Notes under the pieces: model-generated | What the model saw: the letters and a program-made list of their open reading frames with translations, nothing else | Databases searched by the model: none | What the model was told of the DNA's origin: nothing | Position numbers and translations under genes: made by a program | Source of the DNA: JAEKNW01 sp963677815 | GTDB taxonomy: Bacteria; Cloacimonadota; Cloacimonadia; Cloacimonadales; JAFGVF01 | Assembly: GCA_963677815.1 (NCBI GenBank) | Contig: OY782499.1 | Span: forward strand, 2,604,001 to 2,668,000 | Length of the DNA: 64,000 bases | Direction of reading: 5' to 3' | Shown here: positions 26,499-35,932 of the stretch, one piece after another | Layout of the letters: each line of letters opens with the position of its first letter | How positions within the stretch are numbered: the first letter of the stretch is position 1

Positions 26499-27836
26499 CT
26501 AGCCCAATATTTGTTCAATCTCTTTTCTCTCTTTATCATAACCTTTTTTTCCCATCAAAGCATAAGTAGCTATCTTACCTTCTTCAACTCCTGGTTGGTC
26601 TAAAGGATTGATGTCTAATAATGCCCCTGTAAAGACAGTCATAATCTCGTAAAGCATAATAAATTCACCTAGATTCTTCTCATTAATCTTTGGGAAGGTA
26701 ATATTGCAGTTAGGTCTATCTGATTTTGCTAAGGCAATTTCTGTAGCCAATCTTTCTGTATTAAGAAGGGTTGAAAGAGCTTGACCACCTAGATAGTTAA
26801 CTTCATCACGATCTGGATAAATTAGAGGAATGTCATAATCATGTTTAAAAGTGTCAACAGTCAAGAAAGTAGTAACTTTATCATTAGGTCCTTCTCGGTA
26901 TAATTGAACTTGAGAATGTTGGTCAGTAGTACCAAGTGCTTTAACTGGTGTTTGACCAACATAAACTTCTTGACCTTGAAGATTGAACTTTTTACCTAAT
27001 GATTCAGCCCAAAGTTGGCGGTACCAATCAGCCATATCATATAAAGCATTAGCATAAGGCATCATTACAGAGATATTCTTACCCTCAGTCATATAGAGAT
27101 AATGACTTAAACCCAGCAGATAAGCTGGATTCATACTTATATCAGGACTTGCGCATAAATCCCTCATTGCTCCTGCACCAGCTAATAAATCATCAATATT
27201 TATACCAACAAAAGCTGAACTTAACAAACCTACATCAGTTAATACAGAGAATCTTCCACCCACATTATCTGGAACTTCAAAATCATAGTAACCTTCTTTG
27301 CGGATTATTTGACGTAAAAAACCCTTATCTTTATCTGTAGTAACTACAATATGTTTCTTATAATCGTTAGGAAAAGCCTCTTTGAGAATTTGTAAGATTA
27401 TCAGAAAAACTGACATTGTTTCAGCAGTAGTTCCAGATTTGGTAACAACATTGAAAAGACTTCTTTTTAGTTCGATTTTCGATAGGATATCATAAAGTAA
27501 GGTAGGGTCAACATTATCTGCAACATAGAGATTCTTAGACAAGCCTTTTTCAATCTTAAGTGCTGAATAAAGAGCCTTATTACCTAAAGCAGAACCTCCA
27601 ATTCCAAGAACTACTATATTATCAAAATCATTTTGAATACTTGCCACATAATTGTTAATTCTTTCTGTATTTTTTTCAGGTAAGTTATAAAAACCTAGAA
27701 TATCAGCTTCTCTTTGTTTCAAAATTGATTGGTGTGCACGATCTATCAAGTCTTGGTAAATTGTTAAATCACTGTTTAATCCTGATTTGATTAAATCATT
27801 CTTAAACAAATTTGTGAAATTAAAACTTAAACTCAT
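26499..27836 (-). CDS. pgi: Glucose-6-phosphate isomerase
   Basis: 445 residues, the short bacterial form. It converts glucose-6-P and fructose-6-P. Seen: VVLGIGGSALGNKAL, the SIS-domain phosphate loop TKSGTTAET, DNVGGRFSVLTDVGLL and DQHSQVQLYREGPNDK (signature region), with the catalytic His/Lys segment towards the C-terminus. Its ATG overlaps the ptsI stop by 4 nt, so it is coupled to the PTS genes. Together with pfkA (elsewhere in the window) and ppdK it supports a working upper glycolysis/gluconeogenesis. Confidence 0.95.
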   Translation of the reverse strand: MSLSFNFTNLFKNDLIKSGLNSDLTIYQDLIDRAHQSILKQREADILGFYNLPEKNTERINNYVASIQNDFDNIVVLGIGGSALGNKALYSALKIEKGLSKNLYVADNVDPTLLYDILSKIELKRSLFNVVTKSGTTAETMSVFLIILQILKEAFPNDYKKHIVVTTDKDKGFLRQIIRKEGYYDFEVPDNVGGRFSVLTDVGLLSSAFVGINIDDLLAGAGAMRDLCASPDISMNPAYLLGLSHYLYMTEGKNISVMMPYANALYDMADWYRQLWAESLGKKFNLQGQEVYVGQTPVKALGTTDQHSQVQLYREGPNDKVTTFLTVDTFKHDYDIPLIYPDRDEVNYLGGQALSTLLNTERLATEIALAKSDRPNCNITFPKINEKNLGEFIMLYEIMTVFTGALLDINPLDQPGVEEGKIATYALMGKKGYDKERKEIEQILG

Positions 27837-29542
27837 GGTGTTACCTTCCTTATGATTTTTTCAATATTTTCAACATTTTTAAATAATTCATAGTTTCTAA
27901 TTTCTATAATATCTTCTTCTTTTAAATCTAGAATTCTCTTCTTTACATCAAGAAAAGCACTCGGAGCAATACTAAAATTATTGATACCTAAAGCAATTAG
28001 TAAAGGTATATATTTGGGTACTGACGCCATTGCACCACAAACCGAAATAGGAATATTGTGATTTAAGGCAGAATCAGCTGTTCTCTTAATAAGCTGAAGT
28101 ACTGCAGGATGATGAGGAATGTAATAATCCGATAACATTTCGTTTGTTCTATCAACAGATAAAGTATATTGGATTAAATCGTTGGTTCCTATACTAAAGA
28201 AATCTACTTCTTTAGCCAATTGACTAGAACATATTGCAGCAGATGGAATTTCTATCATTACACCAATTTCAATATTCTCATCAATTTCATAACCTTTATT
28301 TATCAGATTCTTCATAATCTTCTTCACAAAAGTCTTAGCCTTTAAAAAGTCTGTAACCCCCATAACCATTGGAAACATGATTTTAACTTTTCCATAGATA
28401 CTTGCTCGCAAAATAGCATTAATCTGGGTCCGAAAGATATTAGGATGACTTAAGGAAAATCTTAGCCCTCTATTGCCTAAGAAAGGATTGCTTTCTTTAG
28501 CAGAAGTAACAATATTAGAAAACTTATCGCCCCCGAGGTCAAAAGTCCTTATTACAATAGCTTTATTACCCATCTTTTCAGCCATAGCTTTGTATATTCT
28601 AAATTGTTCTTCTTCAGAAGGCAACTTATCCTTATCCATGAAAAGAAACTCTGTTCTAAAAAGTCCAATACCATCAGGTGAAAGTGTAGCTGTATGATTA
28701 ATTTCCTCTGGAACTTCTATATTAATATTTAATTCAATTCTGTTTCCTAAAATCTTATTTGGAATCACATCTATTAAAGAAAGAAGCTCTTCTTTATGTT
28801 TGTTTAAATTATCTAGTTTTTCTTTAAACTGACTCAGGATATCTGGCTCAGGATTAATATATATATTACCTCCATCACCATCAATAATTATCAAATCATT
28901 ATTCTCAATTTGAGAAAACAAGTTAGGAATCCCTACTACACAGGTTAAGTCAAATGATCTTGCAATAATAGCATTATGCGATGTTTCTGACCCTTTTTCT
29001 AAGTAAAAACCTTTTACTCCTTCTCTAGCTAGATGAATTATTTGACTGGGAGTTGTTGTATAAAATATTGGAATATCATCGCGGTTAAATCTATTTTGTT
29101 TAAATCCTTTTCGGCCAATTAATATATTTAAAATTCGGTGGCTAACATCATTATAATCTATAGCCTTCTGGGCAAAAAAGTCATTATCAAGACTTTCAAA
29201 ATAGGCTGCAACCTTATTAAAATGTTGATGTATTGCTTGTTCAAGTCCAATCAAGTTCTCTTGCATTAATTTAACTACTTCATTTTTCATTTCTGGGTCT
29301 TGAAGTATCATCTTATGAGAATCAAAAATTTCCTGATTTTCTTGATTTACAGAATACTCATCAATCAACTTATCTGTATCATTGATTACCTCTGTAAGAA
29401 CTTGTTCAAACCTTGCAACCTCTTCTTGTAACTCTACTTCTTTAATATCTCTTTTTTTTATTTCTAATCTTTTTTGTTTAATAATTTTAGCTCTACCAAT
29501 GGCAATACCAGGGGCAACAGCTATACCTTTCAATATTTTCAT
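27833..29542 (-). CDS. ptsI: PTS enzyme I (phosphoenolpyruvate-protein phosphotransferase)
   Basis: 569 residues. It takes phosphate from PEP onto its own His and passes it to HPr. Domains: the HPr-binding helical and phospho-His domains (His189 in GSETSHNAIIARS), then a PEP-binding TIM barrel with GIGLFRTEFLFM, GGDKFSNI-type loop, GTNDLIQYTLSVDR and the active-site cysteine in VCGAMAS. No N-terminal GAF domain, so it is not the nitrogen-type PtsP. It overlaps ptsH and pgi by 4 nt each. No EII permease gene is in the window, so a regulatory phosphorelay is likely, at least locally. Confidence 0.95.
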   Translation of the reverse strand: MKILKGIAVAPGIAIGRAKIIKQKRLEIKKRDIKEVELQEEVARFEQVLTEVINDTDKLIDEYSVNQENQEIFDSHKMILQDPEMKNEVVKLMQENLIGLEQAIHQHFNKVAAYFESLDNDFFAQKAIDYNDVSHRILNILIGRKGFKQNRFNRDDIPIFYTTTPSQIIHLAREGVKGFYLEKGSETSHNAIIARSFDLTCVVGIPNLFSQIENNDLIIIDGDGGNIYINPEPDILSQFKEKLDNLNKHKEELLSLIDVIPNKILGNRIELNINIEVPEEINHTATLSPDGIGLFRTEFLFMDKDKLPSEEEQFRIYKAMAEKMGNKAIVIRTFDLGGDKFSNIVTSAKESNPFLGNRGLRFSLSHPNIFRTQINAILRASIYGKVKIMFPMVMGVTDFLKAKTFVKKIMKNLINKGYEIDENIEIGVMIEIPSAAICSSQLAKEVDFFSIGTNDLIQYTLSVDRTNEMLSDYYIPHHPAVLQLIKRTADSALNHNIPISVCGAMASVPKYIPLLIALGINNFSIAPSAFLDVKKRILDLKEEDIIEIRNYELFKNVENIEKIIRKVTP

Positions 29543-29808
29543 TCTGTTTCACCAAACCGTTCAATAAATAACTTTTCGATTTCTTTCAATAAATATTCTT
29601 CATCGGGTCCATCTATAAGAAGATTCAATTCAGCCCCACATTCTGCAGCAAGCATCATTACACCCATAATACTCTTGCCATTAACCTTCATCCCTTCTTT
29701 TTCAATATGAAACTCTGAACGATATTTTGTAGCAGCTTTTACCAACATAGCTGATGGTCTAGCATGTAAACCTAACTTATTCTCTACTTGTATTGTCTTT
29801 TCTATCAT
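29539..29808 (-). CDS. ptsH: HPr phosphocarrier protein
   Basis: 89 residues. It has His15 in LGLHARPSA (accepts phosphate from enzyme I) and Ser46 in GKSIMGVMML (target of HPr kinase), so both phosphorylation sites are present. Length and blocks are normal for HPr. It overlaps ptsI by 4 nt and lies 23 nt after hprK. With hprK directly upstream, the Ser46 switch is encoded as one unit, as in many Gram-negatives that use HPr for signalling and not only sugar uptake. Confidence 0.96.
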   Translation of the reverse strand: MIEKTIQVENKLGLHARPSAMLVKAATKYRSEFHIEKEGMKVNGKSIMGVMMLAAECGAELNLLIDGPDEEYLLKEIEKLFIERFGETE

Positions 29809-29831
29809 CTTGGAATCCTTTTATCTGCTTA

Positions 29832-30794
29832 TTACTTTTGACTAATATTGATCTTGCGCAATAGGGATTTTCTCTTAATCTCTTCTTGGATTTTACTAGT
29901 ATAATCTTCTGCAGCATCATATCCATAGTTCTTTAAAATGAAGTTCATAGCTGCCACTTCAACAATCACTGATACATTCTTTCCTGGAGAAACTGGCAAA
30001 TAGATAATCGGAATATTTACCCCTAAATGTTCAACAAAATTATTAATTAAACCAATTCTTTCATAGTCCATATTCTCTCTCCAGGGCATTAACTCGATTT
30101 GCATATCAATTTTAAGATTTTGTCTTACCCTCTGAATGCCAAACATTCTTTCAACATTGACTAAACCTACCCCTCTAATCTCCATGAAATGACCAAAGTC
30201 CTTTGCTGGATACCCCCAGAGGTTATCATCAATAACTGTAATCTTCACTGTATCATCGGAAACTAAGCTATGCCCTCTATGAACAAGGTCTAAGGCACAT
30301 TCACTTTTACCTATACCACTCTTACCTGTTAGCATGATTCCTATTCCATAGACTTCTATTAAAGTCGCATGAATAGTCATCTCTGGTGCAAATAGTTTGT
30401 CTAAGTACTTTGATAGTGCATGATAGAAATTAATAGTAGACAAACGAGTAGAAAATACAGTAATATTCATTTCATTTGCTAGATATTCTACAATATAAGG
30501 TAAAGTGAGTCCTTTAGTTACAATTAGACATGGTATTCTAAAAGTAAACATATTCTTAACCCTTTCATAGACTTCATCTTCAGAAAGAGATTGTAAGTAT
30601 CTAATTTCAGTCTCACCTAAAACTTGGATTCTATCAGCAGAGAATCTATTCATAAATCCAGCTAAAGCTAATCCTGGCCTGTTGATATGAGGAGATGTAA
30701 TACTATTATTTAGGGACTTTTCATCTGTAATTAGAGAAAGGGCAAATCTATTCTTATTCAAATCAAAAAAATCTTTAAGGGTTATCTCTTTCAT
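29832..30794 (-). CDS. hprK: HPr(Ser) kinase/phosphorylase
   Basis: 320 residues. It phosphorylates and dephosphorylates HPr on Ser46. The N-terminal DRTGG-like domain (about 1-130) precedes the kinase domain with Walker A GKSGIGKS (157-164), the adjacent ECALDLVHRGHSLVSDD and the HPrK signature MEIRGVGLVNV. It follows hpf across a 66-nt gap that holds a perfect hairpin (30815-30849). The rpoN-hpf-PTS arrangement mirrors the proteobacterial rpoN cluster, where these proteins regulate carbon and nitrogen status. Confidence 0.95.
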   Translation of the reverse strand: MKEITLKDFFDLNKNRFALSLITDEKSLNNSITSPHINRPGLALAGFMNRFSADRIQVLGETEIRYLQSLSEDEVYERVKNMFTFRIPCLIVTKGLTLPYIVEYLANEMNITVFSTRLSTINFYHALSKYLDKLFAPEMTIHATLIEVYGIGIMLTGKSGIGKSECALDLVHRGHSLVSDDTVKITVIDDNLWGYPAKDFGHFMEIRGVGLVNVERMFGIQRVRQNLKIDMQIELMPWRENMDYERIGLINNFVEHLGVNIPIIYLPVSPGKNVSVIVEVAAMNFILKNYGYDAAEDYTSKIQEEIKRKSLLRKINISQK

Positions 30795-30814
30795 TAGCTT
30801 ATTTCCGTATTAAT

Positions 30815-30849
30815 GAGGGTGTACTCATTTTTTAGAAAAGTACACCCTC
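30815..30849 (-). promoter_or_regulatory. Perfect hairpin between hpf and hprK
   Basis: Arms GAGGGTGTACT and AGTACACCCTC (11 bp) with a 13-nt loop and no T-tract on the minus strand. Inside an operon this suggests RNA processing, attenuation or a protein-binding palindrome, rather than full termination. Confidence 0.6.
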
Positions 30850-30860
30850 AGATTTAAAGT

Positions 30861-31400
30861 TTATGGTTGTAAAAGTTTAAAATGAGTATCATCTTTTTTA
30901 ACTAAAACGTTGATTCTATCTGTTTCAACATTTTTAAAGATATAATACTCTTTCTTCTGGGCTTCAAATTGTTGTAACGCTTCATCAACTGTAAGTGTAT
31001 CTGGGACAACTCTCTTAGTTTTCACAAGTTTATGAGATTCTTCTTCCCCACCTTTTTTGTAAAGAGCAGCTCTGGAAAAATATGGATCAAAGTTATCTTT
31101 CAAACCTTTTTTGTGATGGTCAGTTACTTTATCTTTAAGTTTCTTGATTTGGGCTTCCATCTTCTCAACTGTTTCATCAATAGCAATATACATGTCCATA
31201 GCTTCGCTATTACTTTGCAATGTAAATTTAGAAGCGTGCAGAACTACCTCGCACTGATTTCTACTAGACTCTACCGCAAGGGTAACATGAATTGTAATTA
31301 TATGATCAAAATATCTTTTAAGTTTGATCAAACTTTCTTCAACATAGTCTCTTATTGCATTAGTTAATTCGAAATGGCGAGCAGATATTGTAATATGCAT
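30861..31400 (-). CDS. hpf: Long-form ribosome hibernation promoting factor
   Basis: 179 residues. The N-terminal beta-alpha domain (1-105: MHITISARHFELTNAIRDYV) binds in the 30S decoding centre, and the C-terminal domain (about 125-179: VKTKRVVPDTLTVDEALQQF, YIFKNVETDRINVLVKK, FKLLQP) is the dimerisation tail of long HPF, which makes 100S ribosomes alone. It lies 8 nt after lipA. Co-occurrence with rpoN and the PTS regulatory genes is a known conserved arrangement. Confidence 0.93.
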   Translation of the reverse strand: MHITISARHFELTNAIRDYVEESLIKLKRYFDHIITIHVTLAVESSRNQCEVVLHASKFTLQSNSEAMDMYIAIDETVEKMEAQIKKLKDKVTDHHKKGLKDNFDPYFSRAALYKKGGEEESHKLVKTKRVVPDTLTVDEALQQFEAQKKEYYIFKNVETDRINVLVKKDDTHFKLLQP

Positions 31401-31408
31401 AAAGCCTC

Positions 31409-32284
31409 CTACTTTGTTAAATATTGTTGTATTCTTTCAGCATGGTAAGAACTTCTTACTAAAGGACCAGATTCAACAAACATGAATCCAAGTTCTTCAC
31501 CATATTTTCTATAATTATCAAAAACATCAGGATGTACATATTCTTTTACAGGAATATGTTGACGGCTAGGTTGAAGATATTGACCTATTGTAACTACTTG
31601 AACTTTATGTTCATATAAATCTCTAAGAAGTTTTTTAACCTCTTCTTGATCCTCACCTAGTCCAACCATAAAACCACTTTTTGTTATGATATTAGGATTA
31701 ATCTCTTTAACCCTTTTAAGTAGTTCTAATGATCTTTTATAATCAGCCATTGGCCTAACTTCTGGATAAAGTCTTTCAATTGTTTCAACATTATGATTAA
31801 GAACAGTTGGTTTTGCTTTAAGAATTGATTCTAAAGCCTCCCAATTGCCCTCTAAATCCGAAATAAGTGTCTCAGTAGTAACCTCTGGAGAGCACTTATC
31901 ATGGATAGCATCAAGAACTTTGACAAATTGCGAAGCTCCTCCATCTGGTAAATCGTCTCTTGTTACTGTAGTAACAACTATATGTTTCAAATTCATTTCT
32001 TTAGATAAATCTGCTATATGGATTGGTTCTAAAGGATCTGGTGGAAGCAAGGCTTGTATTTTATCAACAGCACAAAATCTGCAATTTCGAGTACAGACTT
32101 CACCTAAAATCATAAATGTAGCTGTACCTCTATTGAAACATTCACCTTGGTTTGGACACCTAGCAGAATTGCAGACTGTGTGGAGATTGAATTTTGACAA
32201 ATATTGTCTAACTATGTTTGCTTGTTCATTACCTAATCTATTAGCTTTTAACCAGTCAGGTTTTCTAAGTTTATTCATCGACAT
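31409..32284 (-). CDS. lipA: Lipoyl synthase
   Basis: 291 residues. A radical-SAM enzyme that inserts two sulfurs into octanoyl-protein. The auxiliary cluster motif CNSARCPNQGEC and the radical-SAM motif CTRNCRFC lie near the N-terminus, and the C-terminal RSSYHAE serine ligand block is present, so it is complete. The ATG at 32284 is preferred (AGAGG upstream) over an in-frame TTG two codons earlier. It lies just after lpdA, so the operon makes lipoate enzymes; their lipoylated partners (glycine cleavage H or E2) are not in the window. Confidence 0.95.
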   Translation of the reverse strand: MSMNKLRKPDWLKANRLGNEQANIVRQYLSKFNLHTVCNSARCPNQGECFNRGTATFMILGEVCTRNCRFCAVDKIQALLPPDPLEPIHIADLSKEMNLKHIVVTTVTRDDLPDGGASQFVKVLDAIHDKCSPEVTTETLISDLEGNWEALESILKAKPTVLNHNVETIERLYPEVRPMADYKRSLELLKRVKEINPNIITKSGFMVGLGEDQEEVKKLLRDLYEHKVQVVTIGQYLQPSRQHIPVKEYVHPDVFDNYRKYGEELGFMFVESGPLVRSSYHAERIQQYLTK

Positions 32285-32315
32285 TACCAACCTCTAATTT
32301 ATATTTATATTATAA

Positions 32316-33713
32316 TCAAATTTTATGAACTGACAAAGAAATTGTATCTTCAATTGATTCCATAACAATTTCAGATAAAGTAGGATGAGCAAAGACAATC
32401 TTTTCAAGGTCATGAATAGTAGCCTTTTTGCCTATCAAAATGCCACCTTGAGCAATAAGTTCAGAAGCCTGTAATCCAATGATATGCATACCAACAATTT
32501 TCTGACTTTTAGCATCTGCAATAGTTTTAGCAAAGCCAAAAGTATTACCCATACCCATAGCTTTTCCACTCGCAGTATAAGGGAATTTGCCTACTAATAT
32601 CTCACCATACTCTTCTTTTGCCTGTTCTTCAGTCAAACCTACAGAAGCAACTTCTGGGTTTGTGAAAGTACAACGTGGCACATTGATATAATTTATTGCT
32701 TCAAGTTCATGAGGGTTTTCTTCTAACTCGCTTTTGATTATTTCAGCTACAAGTAAACCCTGCTTTGATGCAGTATGAGCTAGAAGCTGTTTACCATTGA
32801 GATCACCAATAGCATAAAGGTTTTCTACACCTGTTCTCATAAAGTCATCAACCACAACTGAGCCTTTATTTCTTTCAAGTTCAATGTCAACAAAATCTAT
32901 TTCACAAGCAGGTGAACGTCCGATACTAACCAGAACTTTCTCTGCTTCAACTGTTTTATCATCATTAAGGATTAGCTTAACACCACTTTCTGTTTCTTCA
33001 TAAGATTTAACGCCCTTATTAAGAATAAGTTTCATTTTATTTCGTTTAAAAGCCATAGCTGCTCTTTTTGAAACTTCTTCATCTTCTCCAGCTAGGAGTC
33101 TTGGAAGAAATTCTATTATAGTTACCTGGCTACCCAGTTGTTGAAAAATTGAAGCAAATTCACAACCGATTACTCCACCACCAACAACTGCAAGACTTTT
33201 AGGAAGTTCTTTTAATTGAAGAATATCTTTTGAGGAGAGTATCTTTTCATGGTCAAACTTCATAAAAGGCAATTCTGTAGGTTTTGAACCTGTAGCTAAG
33301 ATAACATAATCTGCAGTAACTTCTTCTTCTTCAGAGCTTATATAGAATTTGTCTTCTCTTTTACTAATCTTAGTTACTAATGAATTTACTAAAGGAAGTT
33401 TCAATTTTTTGAACATAAATTCAATACCACCAACTAACTTTTCTACAACTTCGTCCTTTCTTGTATATATCTGAGTAAAATCTATTTCTGGGTCTTTTAA
33501 GTTAATCCCAAAGTCTTTAGCTTCTTTAATTTCAGTAAAAAGTTCAGCTGTTTTAACTAGTGTTTTTGTAGGAATACAACCCCAATTAAGGCAAACACCA
33601 CCTAATCTCTCTTTTTCAAAAACAACTGTTTCAATATTATATTGATTCAATCTTAAAGCAGTTACATAACCGCCAGGTCCACCACCAATAATTGCTACTT
33701 TATAGTGCTTCAT
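32316..33713 (-). CDS. lpdA: Dihydrolipoyl dehydrogenase
   Basis: 465 residues. An FAD/NAD enzyme reoxidising dihydrolipoamide. Seen: FAD loop VAIIGGGPGGYVTALR, redox-active disulfide GGVCLNWGCIPTKTL, NAD loop VVGGGVIGCEFASI, the second FAD block YAIGDLNGKQLLAHTASKQG, and the C-terminal active-site His-Glu (FAHPTLSEIVMES). Full length. It overlaps rpoN by one base (TAATG) and is next to lipA. In an amino-acid fermenter it may serve the glycine cleavage system; no 2-oxoacid dehydrogenase E1/E2 is nearby. Confidence 0.95.
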   Translation of the reverse strand: MKHYKVAIIGGGPGGYVTALRLNQYNIETVVFEKERLGGVCLNWGCIPTKTLVKTAELFTEIKEAKDFGINLKDPEIDFTQIYTRKDEVVEKLVGGIEFMFKKLKLPLVNSLVTKISKREDKFYISSEEEEVTADYVILATGSKPTELPFMKFDHEKILSSKDILQLKELPKSLAVVGGGVIGCEFASIFQQLGSQVTIIEFLPRLLAGEDEEVSKRAAMAFKRNKMKLILNKGVKSYEETESGVKLILNDDKTVEAEKVLVSIGRSPACEIDFVDIELERNKGSVVVDDFMRTGVENLYAIGDLNGKQLLAHTASKQGLLVAEIIKSELEENPHELEAINYINVPRCTFTNPEVASVGLTEEQAKEEYGEILVGKFPYTASGKAMGMGNTFGFAKTIADAKSQKIVGMHIIGLQASELIAQGGILIGKKATIHDLEKIVFAHPTLSEIVMESIEDTISLSVHKI

Positions 33714-35173
33714 TAGTTTCTCCTTAATCTACTGTTTAAAATGTTCAACTCATCACGATACTTTGCCACAATTCTTCTAGAGACATTTAAGCCATCACCC
33801 TTAAGCATTTTAACAATATCTTGATCAGTATAAGGTTTTGATTTATCTTCTGCATCTACATATTTTTGTATGAAAGTCTTGACCTTCTGTCTGGAAATCG
33901 ATTCAAAATTATTATCTAAGCCTGCAGTTGAAGTAAAAAACTTCTTCAAAGGATAGATACCAAAAGGAGTATCAGCATATTTATCCTTAACAACTCTGGA
34001 AATTGTAGATTCACTTACTCCAATATCTTCAGCAATAGAAGAATAATTTAAAGGAAGCAAAACACCTGATTGGTTATAGAAAAAATCATACTGATGTTTT
34101 ATAATTGATGTCATAACTCTTTCTAGAGTTCTAACTCGCATATACATTGATTTTATGAGGAATTTAGCAGAATTAATTTTATCTCTAACATAATGAACTG
34201 TTTCTTTATCCACACTTGATGAGTTTATCAATTTTCTATATCTTGAATTAATTACTAAGTTTGGAGAATATGAGTCATTAACAATAACTTGAAATTCATC
34301 GCCAACCTCTCGAACAATAACATCTGGGGTAATGTATTTATCATTACTTTGTACCAGACGTAAACCAGGTTTAGGGTCTAATTTAGAAATCTGGTCTCTT
34401 AAGAAAATAATATATTCTAATGAAACCTGATATTTTGCTGCAAGTTTTTGATATCTTCGGTGTATTAAATCCTCAAAATCCTCTTTTAAAATAGTTACAA
34501 GTATTTTATTGTTCTTTTGATCTTCTTCCAACTGAGAAATAAGGCATTCAGATATATCACAAGCAGTCAAACCCCTAGGATTTAATGACATAATAATTTG
34601 ATGAATCTCCTCAGCTCTCTCAAGTGTAAGTTCGTAAATATCTGCAACTTCTTGAATAAAATCCCTGTCTCTAATAAAACCGTAAAGGTCAACAGAATCA
34701 ATTAGATAAGTAGCAAAATCATATTCATCATCCGTCATAGGATAGGAATAAAGTTGCATGAGATATTCTGACATTCTATCTTCAGGAGCCTTAAGATATT
34801 TTTCATATAAAGGCCCTTCATCATCGTCTTTCGAATAAGAATAATCTTTGTTATTGCTAGTCATTTGATGAAATTCATTCCAAGAATCTAATATCTCTGT
34901 TAACTCTTGAGCCTCTTCAAGGGTTTTAGAAACTTCTTCATTTTCCTCCCCCATTTCTTTCTCTTCAACAACTTCTTCATCTCTTATAATATCATCATCA
35001 GAGTTTGAATCATCAATATCGCGCATTTCCAACAAAGGATTTTTCATTATCTCTTGCTTAAGATGAAGTTCAAGTTCCATCAATGGCAGAGTAAGCATCT
35101 GCAAAGATTGAAGCATTTTTGGTTTTAATGCTAATTCTTGTTTTTGTTTTATCGTTAATATTTGATCTAACAT
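33713..35173 (-). CDS. rpoN: RNA polymerase sigma-54 factor
   Basis: 486 residues. Region I is a glutamine/leucine-rich activator-interacting segment (KQKQELALKPKMLQSLQML, MKNPLLEM). An acidic region II follows (DDSNSDDDIIRDEEVVEEKE). The core-binding and DNA-binding parts carry a helix-turn-helix (GVSESTISRVVKDKYA) and the RpoN box near the C-terminus, here SRRIVAKYRDEL against the consensus ARRTVAKYRE. Complete. It sits 3 nt after lptB and overlaps lpdA. No bacterial enhancer-binding protein gene is in the window. Confidence 0.95.
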   Translation of the reverse strand: MLDQILTIKQKQELALKPKMLQSLQMLTLPLMELELHLKQEIMKNPLLEMRDIDDSNSDDDIIRDEEVVEEKEMGEENEEVSKTLEEAQELTEILDSWNEFHQMTSNNKDYSYSKDDDEGPLYEKYLKAPEDRMSEYLMQLYSYPMTDDEYDFATYLIDSVDLYGFIRDRDFIQEVADIYELTLERAEEIHQIIMSLNPRGLTACDISECLISQLEEDQKNNKILVTILKEDFEDLIHRRYQKLAAKYQVSLEYIIFLRDQISKLDPKPGLRLVQSNDKYITPDVIVREVGDEFQVIVNDSYSPNLVINSRYRKLINSSSVDKETVHYVRDKINSAKFLIKSMYMRVRTLERVMTSIIKHQYDFFYNQSGVLLPLNYSSIAEDIGVSESTISRVVKDKYADTPFGIYPLKKFFTSTAGLDNNFESISRQKVKTFIQKYVDAEDKSKPYTDQDIVKMLKGDGLNVSRRIVAKYRDELNILNSRLRRN

Positions 35174-35176
35174 GTT

Positions 35177-35926
35177 TTATCTTACCAAATTATTGCTTTG
35201 AAATCTATCGCCTAAATAGAGCTCCCTAGCTTTAGGATTATTTATCAATTCGTCAGAGGTACCTGTTACCATTATCTGACCTTCAAAAGTGATATAAGCT
35301 CTATCAACGATTTTAAGAGTTTCTGTTACATTATGATCCGTTATCATTATTCCGATATTTTTGGATTTAAGTTTAAGAATAATATCCTGTATATCGTTGA
35401 TTGAAATTGGATCTACACCTGCAAAAGGTTCATCCATAAAGAGGAAGGAGGGATTAGTAACAAGAGAACGAGTTATTTCTAATTTCCTGCGTTCTCCACC
35501 AGAAAGAGTATATGCTTTTTGTTTAGCAACCTTAGTTAAGTTTAATTCAGCTAAATAATCATCAAGCATTTTTCTTCTATTCTTCTTAGGAACATCTACA
35601 GTTTCTAAAATCGCTAAAATGTTTTGTTCCACAGTCAATTTATGGAAGATTGATGGTGCTTGAGCAAGATAGCCAATACCTAGCTGAGCTCTTTTATACA
35701 TGGGCTTATGAGTAATGTCAGTTTCGTTAAAGAGAACTTTGCCCTTATTAGGCTTTGTTAAGCCTAATATCATATAAAAAGTAGTGGTTTTACCAGCACC
35801 ATTAGGTCCTAATATACCCACAACTTCCCCTTGGGCTATATTTAAACTCAAGTCATTGACAACTCTTCGCTTACCATATATCTTAACTAAATTTTTTGCT
35901 TCAATATGATTTTTTGTTTTATCCAT
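35177..35926 (-). CDS. lptB: LPS export ABC transporter ATPase LptB
   Basis: 249 residues. The cytoplasmic ATPase of the LptBFG lipopolysaccharide extractor. Walker A GPNGAGKTT, signature LSGGERRKLEITRS and Walker B with LFMDEPFAGVDPI; the PFAGVDP segment is typical of LptB. The start is put at ATG 35926, not the in-frame ATG at 35932: neither has a Shine-Dalgarno, but the promoter upstream predicts transcription beginning at about 35926, so the message may be leaderless. First gene of the long operon. It implies an LPS-type outer membrane. Confidence 0.9.
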   Translation of the reverse strand: MDKTKNHIEAKNLVKIYGKRRVVNDLSLNIAQGEVVGILGPNGAGKTTTFYMILGLTKPNKGKVLFNETDITHKPMYKRAQLGIGYLAQAPSIFHKLTVEQNILAILETVDVPKKNRRKMLDDYLAELNLTKVAKQKAYTLSGGERRKLEITRSLVTNPSFLFMDEPFAGVDPISINDIQDIILKLKSKNIGIMITDHNVTETLKIVDRAYITFEGQIMVTGTSDELINNPKARELYLGDRFQSNNLVR

Positions 35927-35932
35927 ATACAT

